DNA from: Rhodoferax sp.
GTDB lineage: Bacteria; Pseudomonadota; Gammaproteobacteria; Burkholderiales; Burkholderiaceae_C
Length of the DNA stretch: 64,000 nucleotides
Assembly (NCBI RefSeq): GCF_025354435.1
Contig: NZ_JANXMU010000081.1
Location: 30,830 to 94,829 of the forward strand
Reading direction: 5' to 3'
The position numbers and the translations under genes are program-made. The notes below the pieces were generated by a model. The model searched no databases and had not been told where the DNA came from. It saw nothing but the letters and a program-made list of their open reading frames with translations. Positions 7,648 through 16,495 of this stretch are shown one piece after another (the first letter of the stretch is position 1; the number at the start of each line of letters is the position of its first letter).

Positions 7648-8958
7648 ATGAATTCTGTTTCTTCTTCTAATAGCGCTCCCATCACCGATTTAGACAGCTG
7701 GCTTGCCGCCCTGTTACGCCCCACCGCCTTGGTGGAACTGGCCTCTTTAGGCGTGTGCATTCTGCTGGCGTGGACCTTGGTGTGGCTGCTGCGCCGGGCG
7801 GTGGGTACGCCAGACGAAAAGTCCATTCTGTTTGGCCGCCGCATCGTCGATGGCGTGATGTTTCCGCTGCTCTTGCTAGGCCTGGGCCTGCTCGACGAAT
7901 TGCTGCTGCAGCAGTGGATTCCGCTGGCGCTGTTCAAGATCGCCATGCCGGTGCTGGTGTCGTTGGCGGTGATCCGCACGGGGGTCAAGGTGCTGCAGGT
8001 GGCGTTCAACAACGCACCCGTGGTGCGGCTGCTGGAGCGCACCATTTCCTGGGTCGCCTGGCTGGCCATGGTGCTGTGGGTCAGCGGCCTGCTGCCGGTG
8101 CTGTTGGACGAGCTGGACCAGTTCAAGTGGAAGGTGGGCGGCTCCATGCTGTCGGCCCGCAACCTGGTGGAAGGCGCGCTCACCGCCGGTGCGGTGCTGA
8201 TCTTCACGCTGTGGATTTCGGCCGCCATCGAGGCACGGCTGCTCAAGTCGGCCACCGGTAGCGCGTTGTCGCTGCGCAAGGCCATCAGCAACGCCACCCG
8301 GGCCTTGCTGATGTTTGTGGGCCTGCTGGTGGCCTTGTCGTCGGTGGGCATCGACCTGACGGCGCTGTCGGTGCTGGGCGGTGCGGTGGGCGTGGGTATC
8401 GGCTTTGGCCTGCAAAAGCTGGCGGCCAACTATGTGAGCGGTTTTGTGATTCTGGCCGAGCGCAGCATCCGCATTGGCGACTTTGTGAAGGTAGACAACT
8501 TTGAAGGCCGGGTCACCGACATCAACGCCCGCTACACCGTGGTCAGCGCCCCCAATGGCCGCGAATCCATCGTGCCCAACGAGATGCTGCTGATCCAGCG
8601 GGTGGAAAACCTGTCGCTGAACAATTCCAGAATTTCCCAATCGACCGAAGTGGCCGTAGGCTACGACAGCGATGCCGACCTGGTGATCCGCCTGCTCACC
8701 GATGCCGCGCTGCAAGAGCCGCGCGTGCTGCGCGAGCCCGCCCCCAGTGTCACCCTGACCGCCTTTGGCGTTGACGGGCTGGAATTCGCCCTGGGCTACT
8801 GGATCGCCGACCCCGAAAACGGGCAGGGCAATCTGCGCTCCGCCATCAACCTGCGCATCTTGCAAGCCCTGCGCGCCCACCATATCGACGTGCCATATCC
8901 GCAGCGGGTGGTGCACACGGTCGCGGGTAAACCCGCGGAATCGCTGTCGCCAGATTGA
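7648..8958 (+). CDS. Mechanosensitive ion channel, MscS family
   Basis: A 436-residue inner-membrane channel that should open on membrane tension to release solutes during hypo-osmotic shock. Several hydrophobic helices fill about residues 20-210. The pore helix TM3 and beta-domain follow: a Gly/Ala-rich GGAVGVGIGFGLQKLAANYVSG segment, then a region running from AERSIRIGDFV through RYTVVSAPNGRESIVPNEM, typical of MscS. The ATG at 7648 is chosen over an upstream TTG at 7591 because it yields the expected polar N-terminus. With about four or five helices before the MscS core it is one of the larger MscS-like proteins. It seems to stand alone. Confidence 0.88.
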   Translation: MNSVSSSNSAPITDLDSWLAALLRPTALVELASLGVCILLAWTLVWLLRRAVGTPDEKSILFGRRIVDGVMFPLLLLGLGLLDELLLQQWIPLALFKIAMPVLVSLAVIRTGVKVLQVAFNNAPVVRLLERTISWVAWLAMVLWVSGLLPVLLDELDQFKWKVGGSMLSARNLVEGALTAGAVLIFTLWISAAIEARLLKSATGSALSLRKAISNATRALLMFVGLLVALSSVGIDLTALSVLGGAVGVGIGFGLQKLAANYVSGFVILAERSIRIGDFVKVDNFEGRVTDINARYTVVSAPNGRESIVPNEMLLIQRVENLSLNNSRISQSTEVAVGYDSDADLVIRLLTDAALQEPRVLREPAPSVTLTAFGVDGLEFALGYWIADPENGQGNLRSAINLRILQALRAHHIDVPYPQRVVHTVAGKPAESLSPD

Positions 8959-8969
8959 CGCTACAGAGT

Positions 8970-8998
8970 GGTTCTGGATTCGATTTGCCCTCTATAAT
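8970..8998 (+). promoter_or_regulatory. Candidate promoter of the etf genes
   Basis: A perfect TATAAT lies at 8993-8998, about 100 bases before etfB. The -35 region (GGTTCT, 17-base spacer) is weak. A GAGGAG ribosome-binding site at 9085-9090 precedes the etfB ATG at 9098. Confidence 0.35.
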
Positions 8999-9097
8999 TT
9001 AAAAAAGAACGACCGTACTATTTTTTATAGCCCTGCTTGGGTTGCGGCATAAAATCACGCTCGACAAGCACATTCCATAACTTTGAGGAGCCGTTAC

Positions 9098-9847
9098 ATG
9101 AAGGTCCTGGTAGCCGTAAAACGCGTTGTTGACTACAACGTCAAAGTCCGCGTCAAAACCGACGGAACGGGCGTAGACATCGCCAACGTCAAGATGAGCA
9201 TGAACCCCTTTGACGAAATCGCCGTCGAAGAAGCCGTGCGCTTGAAAGAAAAGGGCATCGTCACCGAAATCATCGCCGTCTCCTGCGGTGTCACCCAGTG
9301 CTCCGAAACTTTGCGCACCGCCATGGCCATCGGTGCCGACCGCGCCATCCTGGTCGAGACCAGCGAAGAACTCCAACCCCTGGCCGTCGCCAAACTCCTC
9401 AAAGCCCTGGTCGACAAAGAACAACCCGGCCTCATCATCCTGGGCAAACAAGCCATCGACGACGACTGCAACCAGACCGGCCAAATGCTCGCCGCCCTGG
9501 CCGACCTGCCCCAAGCCACCTTCGCCAGCAAGATCGAGATTGCCGACGGCAAAGCCAGCGTCACCCGCGAAGTCGATGGCGGCCTGGAAACCTTGAGCGT
9601 CTCTCTCCCCGCCGTGGTCACCACCGACCTGCGCCTGAACGAGCCCCGGTATGTGACGCTTCCAAATATTATGAAAGCGAAGAAGAAGCAGCTCGATGTC
9701 TTCAAACCCGAAGACCTGGGTGTGGATGTATCCCCCCGCATCAAGACCCTGAAAGTCTCCGAGCCGCCCAAACGCAGCGCCGGTATCAAAGTCCCCGACG
9801 TGGCCACCCTGGTCGCCAAACTCAAAACCGAAGCCAAGGTGATCTGA
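9098..9847 (+). CDS. etfB: Electron transfer flavoprotein beta subunit
   Basis: A 249-residue protein starting [20 protein letters not shown], the conserved EtfB N-terminus. It carries the AMP-site region around [20 protein letters not shown]. With EtfA it forms the FAD/AMP heterodimer that takes electrons from acyl-CoA dehydrogenases and passes them to ETF-ubiquinone oxidoreductase. The ATG at 9098 has a GAGGAG site seven bases upstream; the frame extends a few codons further up. etfA begins two bases after its stop. The coding strand is clearly C-rich compared with neighbours: 46 C against 25 G in 9361-9480 by direct count. Confidence 0.96.
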   Translation: MKVLVAVKRVVDYNVKVRVKTDGTGVDIANVKMSMNPFDEIAVEEAVRLKEKGIVTEIIAVSCGVTQCSETLRTAMAIGADRAILVETSEELQPLAVAKLLKALVDKEQPGLIILGKQAIDDDCNQTGQMLAALADLPQATFASKIEIADGKASVTREVDGGLETLSVSLPAVVTTDLRLNEPRYVTLPNIMKAKKKQLDVFKPEDLGVDVSPRIKTLKVSEPPKRSAGIKVPDVATLVAKLKTEAKVI

Positions 9848-9848
9848 C

Positions 9849-10781
9849 ATGACGACCCTCATCATTGCCGAACACGACAACGCCAGCGTCAAAGGCGCCA
9901 CCCTGAACACCGTCACCGCCGCGCTCCAATGCGGTGGCGATGTGCACATCCTCATCGCCGGTAGCAACGCCGGTGCCGCCGCCGCCGCTGCCGCCCAAAT
10001 CGCCGGAGTCGCCAAAGTCCTGCACGCCGATGCCCCTGGCTTCGCCCACGGCCTGGCCGAAAACGTCACCGCCCAGGTGCTGGCACTGGCCTCCGGCTAC
10101 AGCCACATCCTGTTCCCCGCCACCGCCTCCGGCAAGAACGTGGCCCCCCGCGTGGCTGCCAAGCTCGACGTCGGCCAGATCAGCGACGTGACCAAGGTGA
10201 TCAGCGCCGACACCTTCGAGCGCCCCATCTACGCCGGTAACGCCATCGCTACCGTGCAAAGCCTGGATGCGACCAAGGTGCTCACCGTGCGCACCACCGG
10301 TTTCGACCCCGCAGCGTCCACCGGCGGCTCTGCTTCTATGGAAGTACTGACTGCCGCCGCCGATGCGGGCAAGTCCAGCTTCCTAGGCAGCGAAATCGCC
10401 AAGAACGACCGCCCCGAACTCACTGCCGCCAAGATCATCGTCTCCGGTGGCCGGGCTTTGGGCAGCGCCGAGAAGTTCAACGAAGTCATGGTCCCGCTGG
10501 CCGACAAGCTGGGTGCGGCGCTGGGCGCCTCCCGTGCTGCGGTGGACGCAGGTTATGCGCCCAACGACTGGCAAGTGGGCCAGACCGGCAAGATCGTCGC
10601 ACCCCAGTTGTACATCGCTGCGGGTATCTCGGGTGCTATCCAGCACTTGGCCGGCATGAAGGACAGCAAGGTCATCGTGGCGATCAACAAGGACGAAGAG
10701 GCGCCGATCTTCAGCGTGGCGGATTACGGGCTGGTGGCGGATTTGTTCGTCGCGGTCCCAGAACTGGTCAAGGCGCTGTAA
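9849..10781 (+). CDS. etfA: Electron transfer flavoprotein alpha subunit
   Basis: A 310-residue EtfA. The N-terminal domain matches EtfB in fold. The C-terminal FAD domain has [15 protein letters not shown], then the region beginning [19 protein letters not shown] and continuing [11 protein letters not shown] and [20 protein letters not shown], all typical flavin-binding sequence. It is translated directly after etfB, with the stop and the ATG one base apart, so the subunits should be made in equal amounts. A terminator follows at 10801, then an acyl-CoA dehydrogenase gene, a likely electron donor to this ETF. Confidence 0.96.
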   Translation: MTTLIIAEHDNASVKGATLNTVTAALQCGGDVHILIAGSNAGAAAAAAAQIAGVAKVLHADAPGFAHGLAENVTAQVLALASGYSHILFPATASGKNVAPRVAAKLDVGQISDVTKVISADTFERPIYAGNAIATVQSLDATKVLTVRTTGFDPAASTGGSASMEVLTAAADAGKSSFLGSEIAKNDRPELTAAKIIVSGGRALGSAEKFNEVMVPLADKLGAALGASRAAVDAGYAPNDWQVGQTGKIVAPQLYIAAGISGAIQHLAGMKDSKVIVAINKDEEAPIFSVADYGLVADLFVAVPELVKAL

Positions 10782-10799
10782 GACGCAGGTCAGTGCAAA

Positions 10800-10827
10800 G
10801 GGGCATCGTGCGCGGTGCCCTTTTTTT
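10800..10827 (+). terminator. Terminator after etfBA
   Basis: GGGCATC pairs with GGTGCCC around GTGCGC and is followed by seven T. It lies 20 bases after the etfA stop. Confidence 0.85.
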
Positions 10828-10854
10828 ACATCTATTCGATTTCGGAGACACCCC

Positions 10855-12645
10855 ATGCGCTACACCGCCCCGCTGAAAGACATGCTGTTCAACATCCAGC
10901 ATCTGGCCCGCATCGACCACATCGCTGCGCTGCCGGGCTTTGAAGACGCGGGGCTGGACACGGCCCAGGCCGTGCTGGAAGAGGCGGCCAAGTTCAACGA
11001 GGGCGTGTTGGCACCATTGAACTGGGTGGGCGACCAAAATCCGTCGAGCTGGAAAGACGGCGTGGTCACCGCCACGCCCGGCTTCAAGGCGGCGTTCAAG
11101 CAATTTGCCGAAGGCGGCTGGCAGGGCCTGCAGCACCCGGCCGACTACGGCGGCGCGGGCCTGCCCAAGTCGATTGGCGCGGCCTGCGTGGAAATGTGCA
11201 ACAGTGCCAACCTGAGCTTTGCGCTGTGCCCCTTGCTCAGCGATGGCGCGATCGAGGCACTGCTGACGGCGGGCTCTGACGCGCTCAAGGCCACCTACCT
11301 GGAAAAGCTGGTCAGCGGCGAATGGACCGGCACCATGAACCTGACCGAGCCGCAAGCCGGTAGCGACCTGGCCATGGTACGCAGCCGTGCCGAACCGGTC
11401 GGCGACGGCAGCTACAAGGTGTTTGGCACCAAGATTTTCATCACCTGGGGCGAACACGACATGGCCGAGAACATCGTCCATCTGGTGCTGGCGCGGGTGA
11501 GCGGCGCGCCTGAGGGCGTGAAGGGCATCAGCCTGTTTGTGGTGCCTAAATTTTTGGTCAATGCCGATGGCACGCTGGGCGCACGCAACGACGTGCACTG
11601 CGTCAGCATCGAGCACAAGCTCGGCATCAAGGCCAGCCCTACCGCCGTGCTGCAGTACGGCGACCACGGCGGTGCTGTGGGCTTTTTGGTGGGTGAAGAA
11701 AACCGCGGCCTGGAATACATGTTCATCATGATGAACGCCGCCCGATACGCCGTGGGCGTGCAGGGCATTGCGGTGGCTGAGCGGGCCTACCAGACCGCGG
11801 TGCAGTTTGCCAAAGACCGGGTGCAAAGCCGCCCGGTGGATGGCAGCATCAAGGCCAGCGTGGCCATCATCCACCACCCCGACGTGCAGCGCATGCTGAT
11901 GACCATGCGCGGCCACACCCAGGGCTGCCGCGCTATGGCCATGGCGGCGGCGGCGGCCTACGACACGGCGCACCACCACCCGGATGCCGATACGCGCCAG
12001 CAAAACCAGGCGGTCTATGAATTCCTGGTGCCGCTGGTCAAGGGCTACAGCACCGAAATGAGCCTGGACGTGGCCTCGCTGGGCGTGCAGGTGCACGGCG
12101 GCATGGGCTTCATCGAAGAAACCGGGGCGGCGCAGTACCTGCGCGATGCCAAGATTCTGAGCATTTATGAAGGCACCACTGCCATCCAGGCCAACGACTT
12201 GGTAGGCCGCAAAACCCTGCGCGATGCCGGTGCCACGGCCAAGGCAATCGCGCGCCAGATCGTGGTGACCGAAACCGCGCTGGCCCAGAGCGGCAGCGCC
12301 GATGCGGTGGCAGTAGCCAAGCGCCTGAAAACCGCCCGCACCGCCTTTTTGGACGTGGTGACCTTTGTGGTGACCCAGGTCAAGGCCCAGCCCAACGCCG
12401 TGTTTGCGGGCAGCGTGCCTTACCTGATGCTGGCGGGCAAGCTGGTGGCGGGGTGGCAACTGGCGCGTTCGCTGCTGGTGGCCGAGGAACTGCTGGCCAA
12501 GGGCGAAGACACCGCTTTTATGCAGGCCAAGATCACCACCGCACGCTTTTATGCCGACCACGTGCTGGTGGCGGCGCAAAGCCTGCGCGACAGCATCGTG
12601 GAAGGTGCCGACAGCGTGACCGGTATGGCAGTGGACGCATTCTGA
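10855..12645 (+). CDS. Acyl-CoA dehydrogenase, C-terminal-extended type
   Basis: A 596-residue FAD flavoenzyme that introduces a trans-2 double bond in an acyl-CoA and hands electrons to ETF. The order is the N-terminal helical domain, the middle beta domain with MNLTEPQAGSDLAMVRSRA and FITWGEHDMAEN, the C-terminal helical domain with the catalytic base Glu439 in IYEGTTAIQAND, and an extra C-terminal helical extension. The length and extension match the DmdC/AidB-like subgroup, whose members use 3-methylthiopropionyl-CoA or short/medium acyl-CoAs. The substrate here is unresolved. It follows etfBA behind a terminator, and an NPD-family enzyme follows it. Confidence 0.92.
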   Translation: MRYTAPLKDMLFNIQHLARIDHIAALPGFEDAGLDTAQAVLEEAAKFNEGVLAPLNWVGDQNPSSWKDGVVTATPGFKAAFKQFAEGGWQGLQHPADYGGAGLPKSIGAACVEMCNSANLSFALCPLLSDGAIEALLTAGSDALKATYLEKLVSGEWTGTMNLTEPQAGSDLAMVRSRAEPVGDGSYKVFGTKIFITWGEHDMAENIVHLVLARVSGAPEGVKGISLFVVPKFLVNADGTLGARNDVHCVSIEHKLGIKASPTAVLQYGDHGGAVGFLVGEENRGLEYMFIMMNAARYAVGVQGIAVAERAYQTAVQFAKDRVQSRPVDGSIKASVAIIHHPDVQRMLMTMRGHTQGCRAMAMAAAAAYDTAHHHPDADTRQQNQAVYEFLVPLVKGYSTEMSLDVASLGVQVHGGMGFIEETGAAQYLRDAKILSIYEGTTAIQANDLVGRKTLRDAGATAKAIARQIVVTETALAQSGSADAVAVAKRLKTARTAFLDVVTFVVTQVKAQPNAVFAGSVPYLMLAGKLVAGWQLARSLLVAEELLAKGEDTAFMQAKITTARFYADHVLVAAQSLRDSIVEGADSVTGMAVDAF

Positions 12646-12647
12646 CG

Positions 12648-12712
12648 TGCTATTTATTGTGTAGCTACTAGCGTAGGTAGTAACTATGCTAGAGCCTGAT
12701 TTCTTATAAAAA
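12648..12712 (+). repeat. Dispersed repeat R1, copy B
   Basis: The hairpin CTAGCGTAG / CTATGCTAG (one G-T pair) lies within TAGCTACTAGCG...GCTAGAGCC. It fills the gap between the acyl-CoA dehydrogenase stop and the next gene. Confidence 0.7.
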
Positions 12713-12728
12713 CCAAGATGGAGACGAA

Positions 12729-13685
12729 ATGTCCAAGCTTCCCGCCGCTTTAAGTGCCTTGCCGCTGCCCATCATCGCCTCACCGATGTTCATTGTCAGC
12801 ACACCGCAGTTGGTGATTGCGCAGTGCATCGCCGGTGTGGTGGGCTCCATGCCGTCCCTCAACGCGCGCCCGGCATCCCAGCTGGACGATTGGCTGGCCG
12901 AGATCACCGAGACCCTGGCGGCCTACAACCTGGCCCACCCCGATAAACCTGCCGCGCCGTTTGCCATCAACCAGATCGTGCACAAGTCGAACGACCGGCT
13001 GGAGCACGACATGCAGGCCTGCGTGAAGTTCAAGGTGCCTATCGTCATCACCTCGCTGGGCGCGCGCGAAGACATCAACGCTGCCGCGCACAGCTACGGC
13101 GGCGTGGTGCTGCACGACAGCATCAACAACAAGTTTGCCCACAAGGCGATTGAAAAGGGCGCCGACGGCCTGATCGCCGTGGCCACCGGCGCGGGCGGCC
13201 ATGCGGGCATCAAGAGCCCGTTTGCGCTGATCCAGGAAATCCGCGAATGGTTTGACGGCCCGCTGGCCCTGAGCGGCTCCATCTCTACCGGCGGCGCAGT
13301 GTTGGCGGCCCAGGCCATGGGGGCCGACTTTGCCTACATCGGCTCGGCCTTCATCGCCACCACCGAGGCACGGGCTACGCTGGCCTACAAGCAGGCCGTG
13401 GTAGATGGCGATTCGGACGACATCGTGCTGAGCAATTTGTTCACCGGCGTGCACGGCAACTACCTGGCCCCATCGATCCGCGCGGCGGGCCTGGACCCCG
13501 AGAATTTGCCTGAAAGCGACCCCACCAAGATGAACTTTGGCGGCGATACGGCAGCCAAGGCTTGGAAAGATATTTGGGGCTGCGGTCAGGGCATCGGCGC
13601 AGTCCGTAAAATCCAGCCTGTGGCCGACTATGTCGCCCAACTCTCCCGCGAATACGCCGAGGCCAAAGCCCGGCTGTCTTTGTAA
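12729..13685 (+). CDS. Nitronate monooxygenase-family FMN enzyme
   Basis: A 318-residue TIM-barrel flavoprotein of the 2-nitropropane dioxygenase/nitronate monooxygenase family. Phosphate/FMN-binding segments are seen in IASPMFIVSTPQLV near the N-terminus, in GADGLIAVATGAGGHAG (mid-protein, including the family's active-site His region) and in GSISTGGAVLAAQAMGADFAYIGS. Family members oxidise alkyl nitronates or act as related enoyl-reductase-like enzymes; the in vivo substrate is unknown. The ATG at 12729 follows a GGAGACGAA site. It ends at a strong terminator at 13717. Confidence 0.88.
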   Translation: MSKLPAALSALPLPIIASPMFIVSTPQLVIAQCIAGVVGSMPSLNARPASQLDDWLAEITETLAAYNLAHPDKPAAPFAINQIVHKSNDRLEHDMQACVKFKVPIVITSLGAREDINAAAHSYGGVVLHDSINNKFAHKAIEKGADGLIAVATGAGGHAGIKSPFALIQEIREWFDGPLALSGSISTGGAVLAAQAMGADFAYIGSAFIATTEARATLAYKQAVVDGDSDDIVLSNLFTGVHGNYLAPSIRAAGLDPENLPESDPTKMNFGGDTAAKAWKDIWGCGQGIGAVRKIQPVADYVAQLSREYAEAKARLSL

Positions 13686-13716
13686 TTTTTACTGGCGCGC
13701 TGCGCTTCTGATACCT

Positions 13717-13759
13717 GTCCGCCCGCCGCTGCACTGCCAGCGGCGGGCGGACGTTTTTT
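13717..13759 (+). terminator. Strong terminator after the NPD-family gene
   Basis: A near-perfect hairpin of about 15 pairs (GTCCGCCCGCCGCTG with its complement, short CACTG loop) is followed by TTTTTT. It abuts the start of the acyltransferase gene. Confidence 0.92.
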
Positions 13760-13765
13760 GTGACG

Positions 13766-14893
13766 ATGCCGATTTCTACACCCCGCGCTTCCCGCATTCC
13801 GTTATTGGATGTTCTCAAAGGCCTGGCCTGCATGCTCATCGTGGCCCACCACCTGGTGTTTTACGGCCCCATGTCCACGACCGCCTACCCGCTGGCCAGC
13901 GAATTGATGGACTGGCTGTTCACTTACGGCCGCATGGCGGTACAGGTGTTTCTGGTGCTGGGTGGCTACCTGGCCGCCAGCACCCTGGCCCCTGACGGCG
14001 TGGCCCGGTTCGAAGGGTCCTGGCAGCAGGTGCAGCGGCGCTTTGTGCGGCTGTCCACGCCGTATCTGGCCGCGCTGCTGTTTGGCCTGCTGGCGGCTGC
14101 CGTGGCGCGCTACGGCATGGAGCACCCGTCCATCCCGTCCGAGCCCTCGCTGCCCCAGTTGCTGGCCCATGTGTTCATGCTGCAGGATTTGCTGGGCTAT
14201 GAGGCCCTGTCGGCCGGGGTTTGGTACGTGGCTATCGACTTCCAGCTGTTTGTGCTGGCGGTGCTGGTGTTCAGTCTGGCGCGTCGATGGTCGGGTGGTC
14301 TGTCAAACGGTCCATCGGCCCGCTGGCTGTCCCCGGTGCTGGTGGTGGGGTTGACCAGCGCCTCGCTGCTGTATTTCAACCTGGATGCCAATTTCGACAC
14401 CCTGGGCCTGTACTTTGCCGGGGCCTACGGCATGGGCATGCTGGCGTTTTGGGCAGGACGCAGTGCCCGGCCCTGGGCCTGGCTAGTGGCCTTGGCCTTG
14501 CTGGGCTTGACCGCCCTGGTGCTGGACTACCGCGAGCGCATCGCCGTGGCCTTGGTCACCACCCTGGTGCTGGGCGTGTTGCAGGCTAGCCCCTGGGCAC
14601 GTCAGTGGTCGCCGCTGCCACGCGTGCAGCGCCTGGGGCAGATGTCGTACTCGGTGTTTTTGGTGCATTTCTCGGTGTGCCTGCTGGTCAACACCGTGTT
14701 CAGCCAGTATTTCCCCGCCCAGCCGTGGATGAATGCTGCGGGCATGCTGCTGGCCTTTACGCTGTCGCTGCGCTCGGGGCAGTGGTTGTACCGCAATGTG
14801 GAGACCCGTCTGATCTGCATGCCCTCGGCCTTGCGCCTGCAGGGCAGCTTTTTGGCCGCGGGTTTGCTGCTGATGGGGCTTAAGGCGCTCTAG
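13766..14893 (+). CDS. Acyltransferase family 3 membrane protein (OafA/YrhL type)
   Basis: About 375 residues, with roughly ten hydrophobic helices spread along the whole length. The N-terminal helix carries LDVLKGLACMLIVAHH, the acyltransferase-3 signature whose conserved His is needed for acyl transfer. Such proteins O-acylate surface glycans or other exported molecules using cytoplasmic acyl donors. The acceptor is not predictable here because no glycan genes are adjacent. The ATG at 13766 is used; a GTG six bases earlier is equally possible. The 3' end overlaps the convergent GST gene by 14 bases. Confidence 0.85.
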   Translation: MPISTPRASRIPLLDVLKGLACMLIVAHHLVFYGPMSTTAYPLASELMDWLFTYGRMAVQVFLVLGGYLAASTLAPDGVARFEGSWQQVQRRFVRLSTPYLAALLFGLLAAAVARYGMEHPSIPSEPSLPQLLAHVFMLQDLLGYEALSAGVWYVAIDFQLFVLAVLVFSLARRWSGGLSNGPSARWLSPVLVVGLTSASLLYFNLDANFDTLGLYFAGAYGMGMLAFWAGRSARPWAWLVALALLGLTALVLDYRERIAVALVTTLVLGVLQASPWARQWSPLPRVQRLGQMSYSVFLVHFSVCLLVNTVFSQYFPAQPWMNAAGMLLAFTLSLRSGQWLYRNVETRLICMPSALRLQGSFLAAGLLLMGLKAL

Positions 14894-15536
14894 GAAAGGG
14901 CAGGCCCGCACTGCCAGACTGCCACGGCGCAAATTTTTGCATCACCTGCGCAAACAGCGCGGATGCTTCAAAATCTGCCAGCCATTTTTGCACCCGCGGC
15001 CAAGGCTGGGCCGCAAACCAGGTGGCATCCACATGCGCAAATTGGCGCACAAACGGTGCGGTGGCCATATCGGCCAGCGTGGGGTGGAGGCCGAACAGAT
15101 AGGGCTGTCTGGCCAGGCGTTGCTCCCATTCGGAAACCATATGCCCGATAGCAATCCGGTGTAGGTACTGACTGGGTGAGGTGCTATCGTCTTCATAGCG
15201 ACCTGGGTATTTGTAGCGGTCCAGGTGGTGTTTGAAGGGGCCGTCCACCGCACTGGTCAACGCCAGCATTTCCGCCAGTGGCGCTTGCAGCCAGCCCGCA
15301 GGGTCGCTGTGCTCCAAAGCCCAGCGCATGATGTCCAGGCTCTGCTCCAGCACGCGGCCATTGGGCAGTACCAGCACCGGCACCGTGGCTTTGGGGGATG
15401 CCGCCAGCAGCTCGGGCGGCTTGTTGCGCAGCACCACTTCGCGCAATTCCACTGTTTGGCCACTCACGGCCAGCGCCAGCCGCGCCCGCATGGCGTAGGG
15501 GCAGCGGCGGAAGGAATACAGGATGGGCAGCGTCAT
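14880..15536 (-). CDS. Glutathione S-transferase-like protein
   Basis: A 218-residue protein with an N-terminal thioredoxin-fold domain beginning MTLPILYSFRRCPYAMRARL. Cys12 in CPYA is the likely glutathione-binding or redox residue, as in omega/GrxB-like GSTs. A helical C-terminal domain follows. It probably performs a glutathione-dependent thiol transfer or reduction; the substrate is unknown. The ATG at 15536 is chosen because it starts the GST fold, and it overlaps the end of trhO by four bases (ATGA), which points to translational coupling. Confidence 0.85.
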   Translation of the reverse strand: MTLPILYSFRRCPYAMRARLALAVSGQTVELREVVLRNKPPELLAASPKATVPVLVLPNGRVLEQSLDIMRWALEHSDPAGWLQAPLAEMLALTSAVDGPFKHHLDRYKYPGRYEDDSTSPSQYLHRIAIGHMVSEWEQRLARQPYLFGLHPTLADMATAPFVRQFAHVDATWFAAQPWPRVQKWLADFEASALFAQVMQKFAPWQSGSAGLPFPRAP

Positions 15537-16465
15537 TTGGCGAGCTTTGCGCCGACGTGCTGTGTTTGCCTTGCGTCGGCCAGCGCCATCTGCCGCTCGC
15601 GCTCGCGGTAGCCCTGTTTTTGGGCTTCGGTGGTCTGGTCCACGCAGCGGGCGCAAGCCACACCGCGTTCAAATTCGGGCGATGCCAGGTCGGCCTCGGT
15701 CAGCGGGTGGCGACAGGAGCGGCAGAGTTCCAGCCCGCCGGGCACCAGGCCGTGGCCTACCGACACGCGCTCGTCAAACACAAAGCATTGGCCGCGCCAC
15801 AGGCTGTCGGCCTCGGGCACAGTCTCTAAATACTTCAGGATGCCGCCTTCCAGGTGGTAGACCTCGTCAAAGCCCTGGGCGCGCAGGAAAGCGGTGGATT
15901 TTTCGCAGCGGATGCCGCCGGTGCAGAACATCGCGACCTTGGGCTTTTTGGCCAGCGGCTGGCCCTCGGCACGGGCCTGCTCGACCCACTGGGGCAGTTC
16001 GGCAAAGCTGCGGGTGTGGGGGTTGAGCGCGCCCTCAAAGCTGCCGATGGCCACCTCGTAGTCATTGCGGGTATCTACCACTACCACGTCCGGGTCGCTG
16101 ATCAAGGCGTTCCAGTCGGCGGGTTGGACGTACTGCCCGGCCAGTTGGGTCGGGTCCACGCCCGGCACACCCAGGGTGACGATTTCGCGTTTGAGCCGCA
16201 CCTTCATGCGGTAGAACGGGTCGTGGCGGGCGGTGGCCTCCTTGTGCTGCAACTGCGCCAGGCGCGGGTCGTTGCGCAGCCAGGCCAGCACCGCGTGCAC
16301 ACCGTCTGGCGGCCCGGCGATGGTGCCGTTGATACCCTCGGTCGCCAGCAACACCATGCCCTTGACCCCGTGCGCCTCGCAGCAGGCCAGCAGCGGGGCT
16401 TGCAGGGCGGTGTAGTCGGGCAGGGCGACAAACTGGTAGAAGGCGGCGGTTAAAAAATCAGACAT
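15533..16465 (-). CDS. trhO: tRNA uridine(34) hydroxylase, rhodanese domain
   Basis: A 310-residue TrhO (YceA) protein. An N-terminal acylphosphatase-like UPF0176 domain (ATEGINGTIAG at 41-51) precedes a rhodanese domain with the catalytic loop CTGGIRCEKS (Cys181 and Cys187). A C-terminal Cys-rich stretch (CRSCRHPL and CARC) resembles a zinc site. TrhO makes 5-hydroxyuridine at tRNA position 34 using molecular oxygen. It is first in a two-gene unit with the GST-like gene, overlapping it by four bases. Confidence 0.92.
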   Translation of the reverse strand: MSDFLTAAFYQFVALPDYTALQAPLLACCEAHGVKGMVLLATEGINGTIAGPPDGVHAVLAWLRNDPRLAQLQHKEATARHDPFYRMKVRLKREIVTLGVPGVDPTQLAGQYVQPADWNALISDPDVVVVDTRNDYEVAIGSFEGALNPHTRSFAELPQWVEQARAEGQPLAKKPKVAMFCTGGIRCEKSTAFLRAQGFDEVYHLEGGILKYLETVPEADSLWRGQCFVFDERVSVGHGLVPGGLELCRSCRHPLTEADLASPEFERGVACARCVDQTTEAQKQGYRERERQMALADARQTQHVGAKLAK

Positions 16466-16495
16466 GCGGACACACGCGAAGGCAGGGGCGGCAGT

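Noticed and set aside
10768..12579. Open frame of 603 codons opposite the acyl-CoA dehydrogenase gene
   Set aside because: It is the mirror of a well-supported gene in a GC-rich genome. Its protein is rich in His, Gln, Arg and Ala with no domain.
13717..13759. Possible small RNA gene in the long hairpin
   Set aside because: A hairpin with a T-run directly after a coding gene is best read as its terminator.
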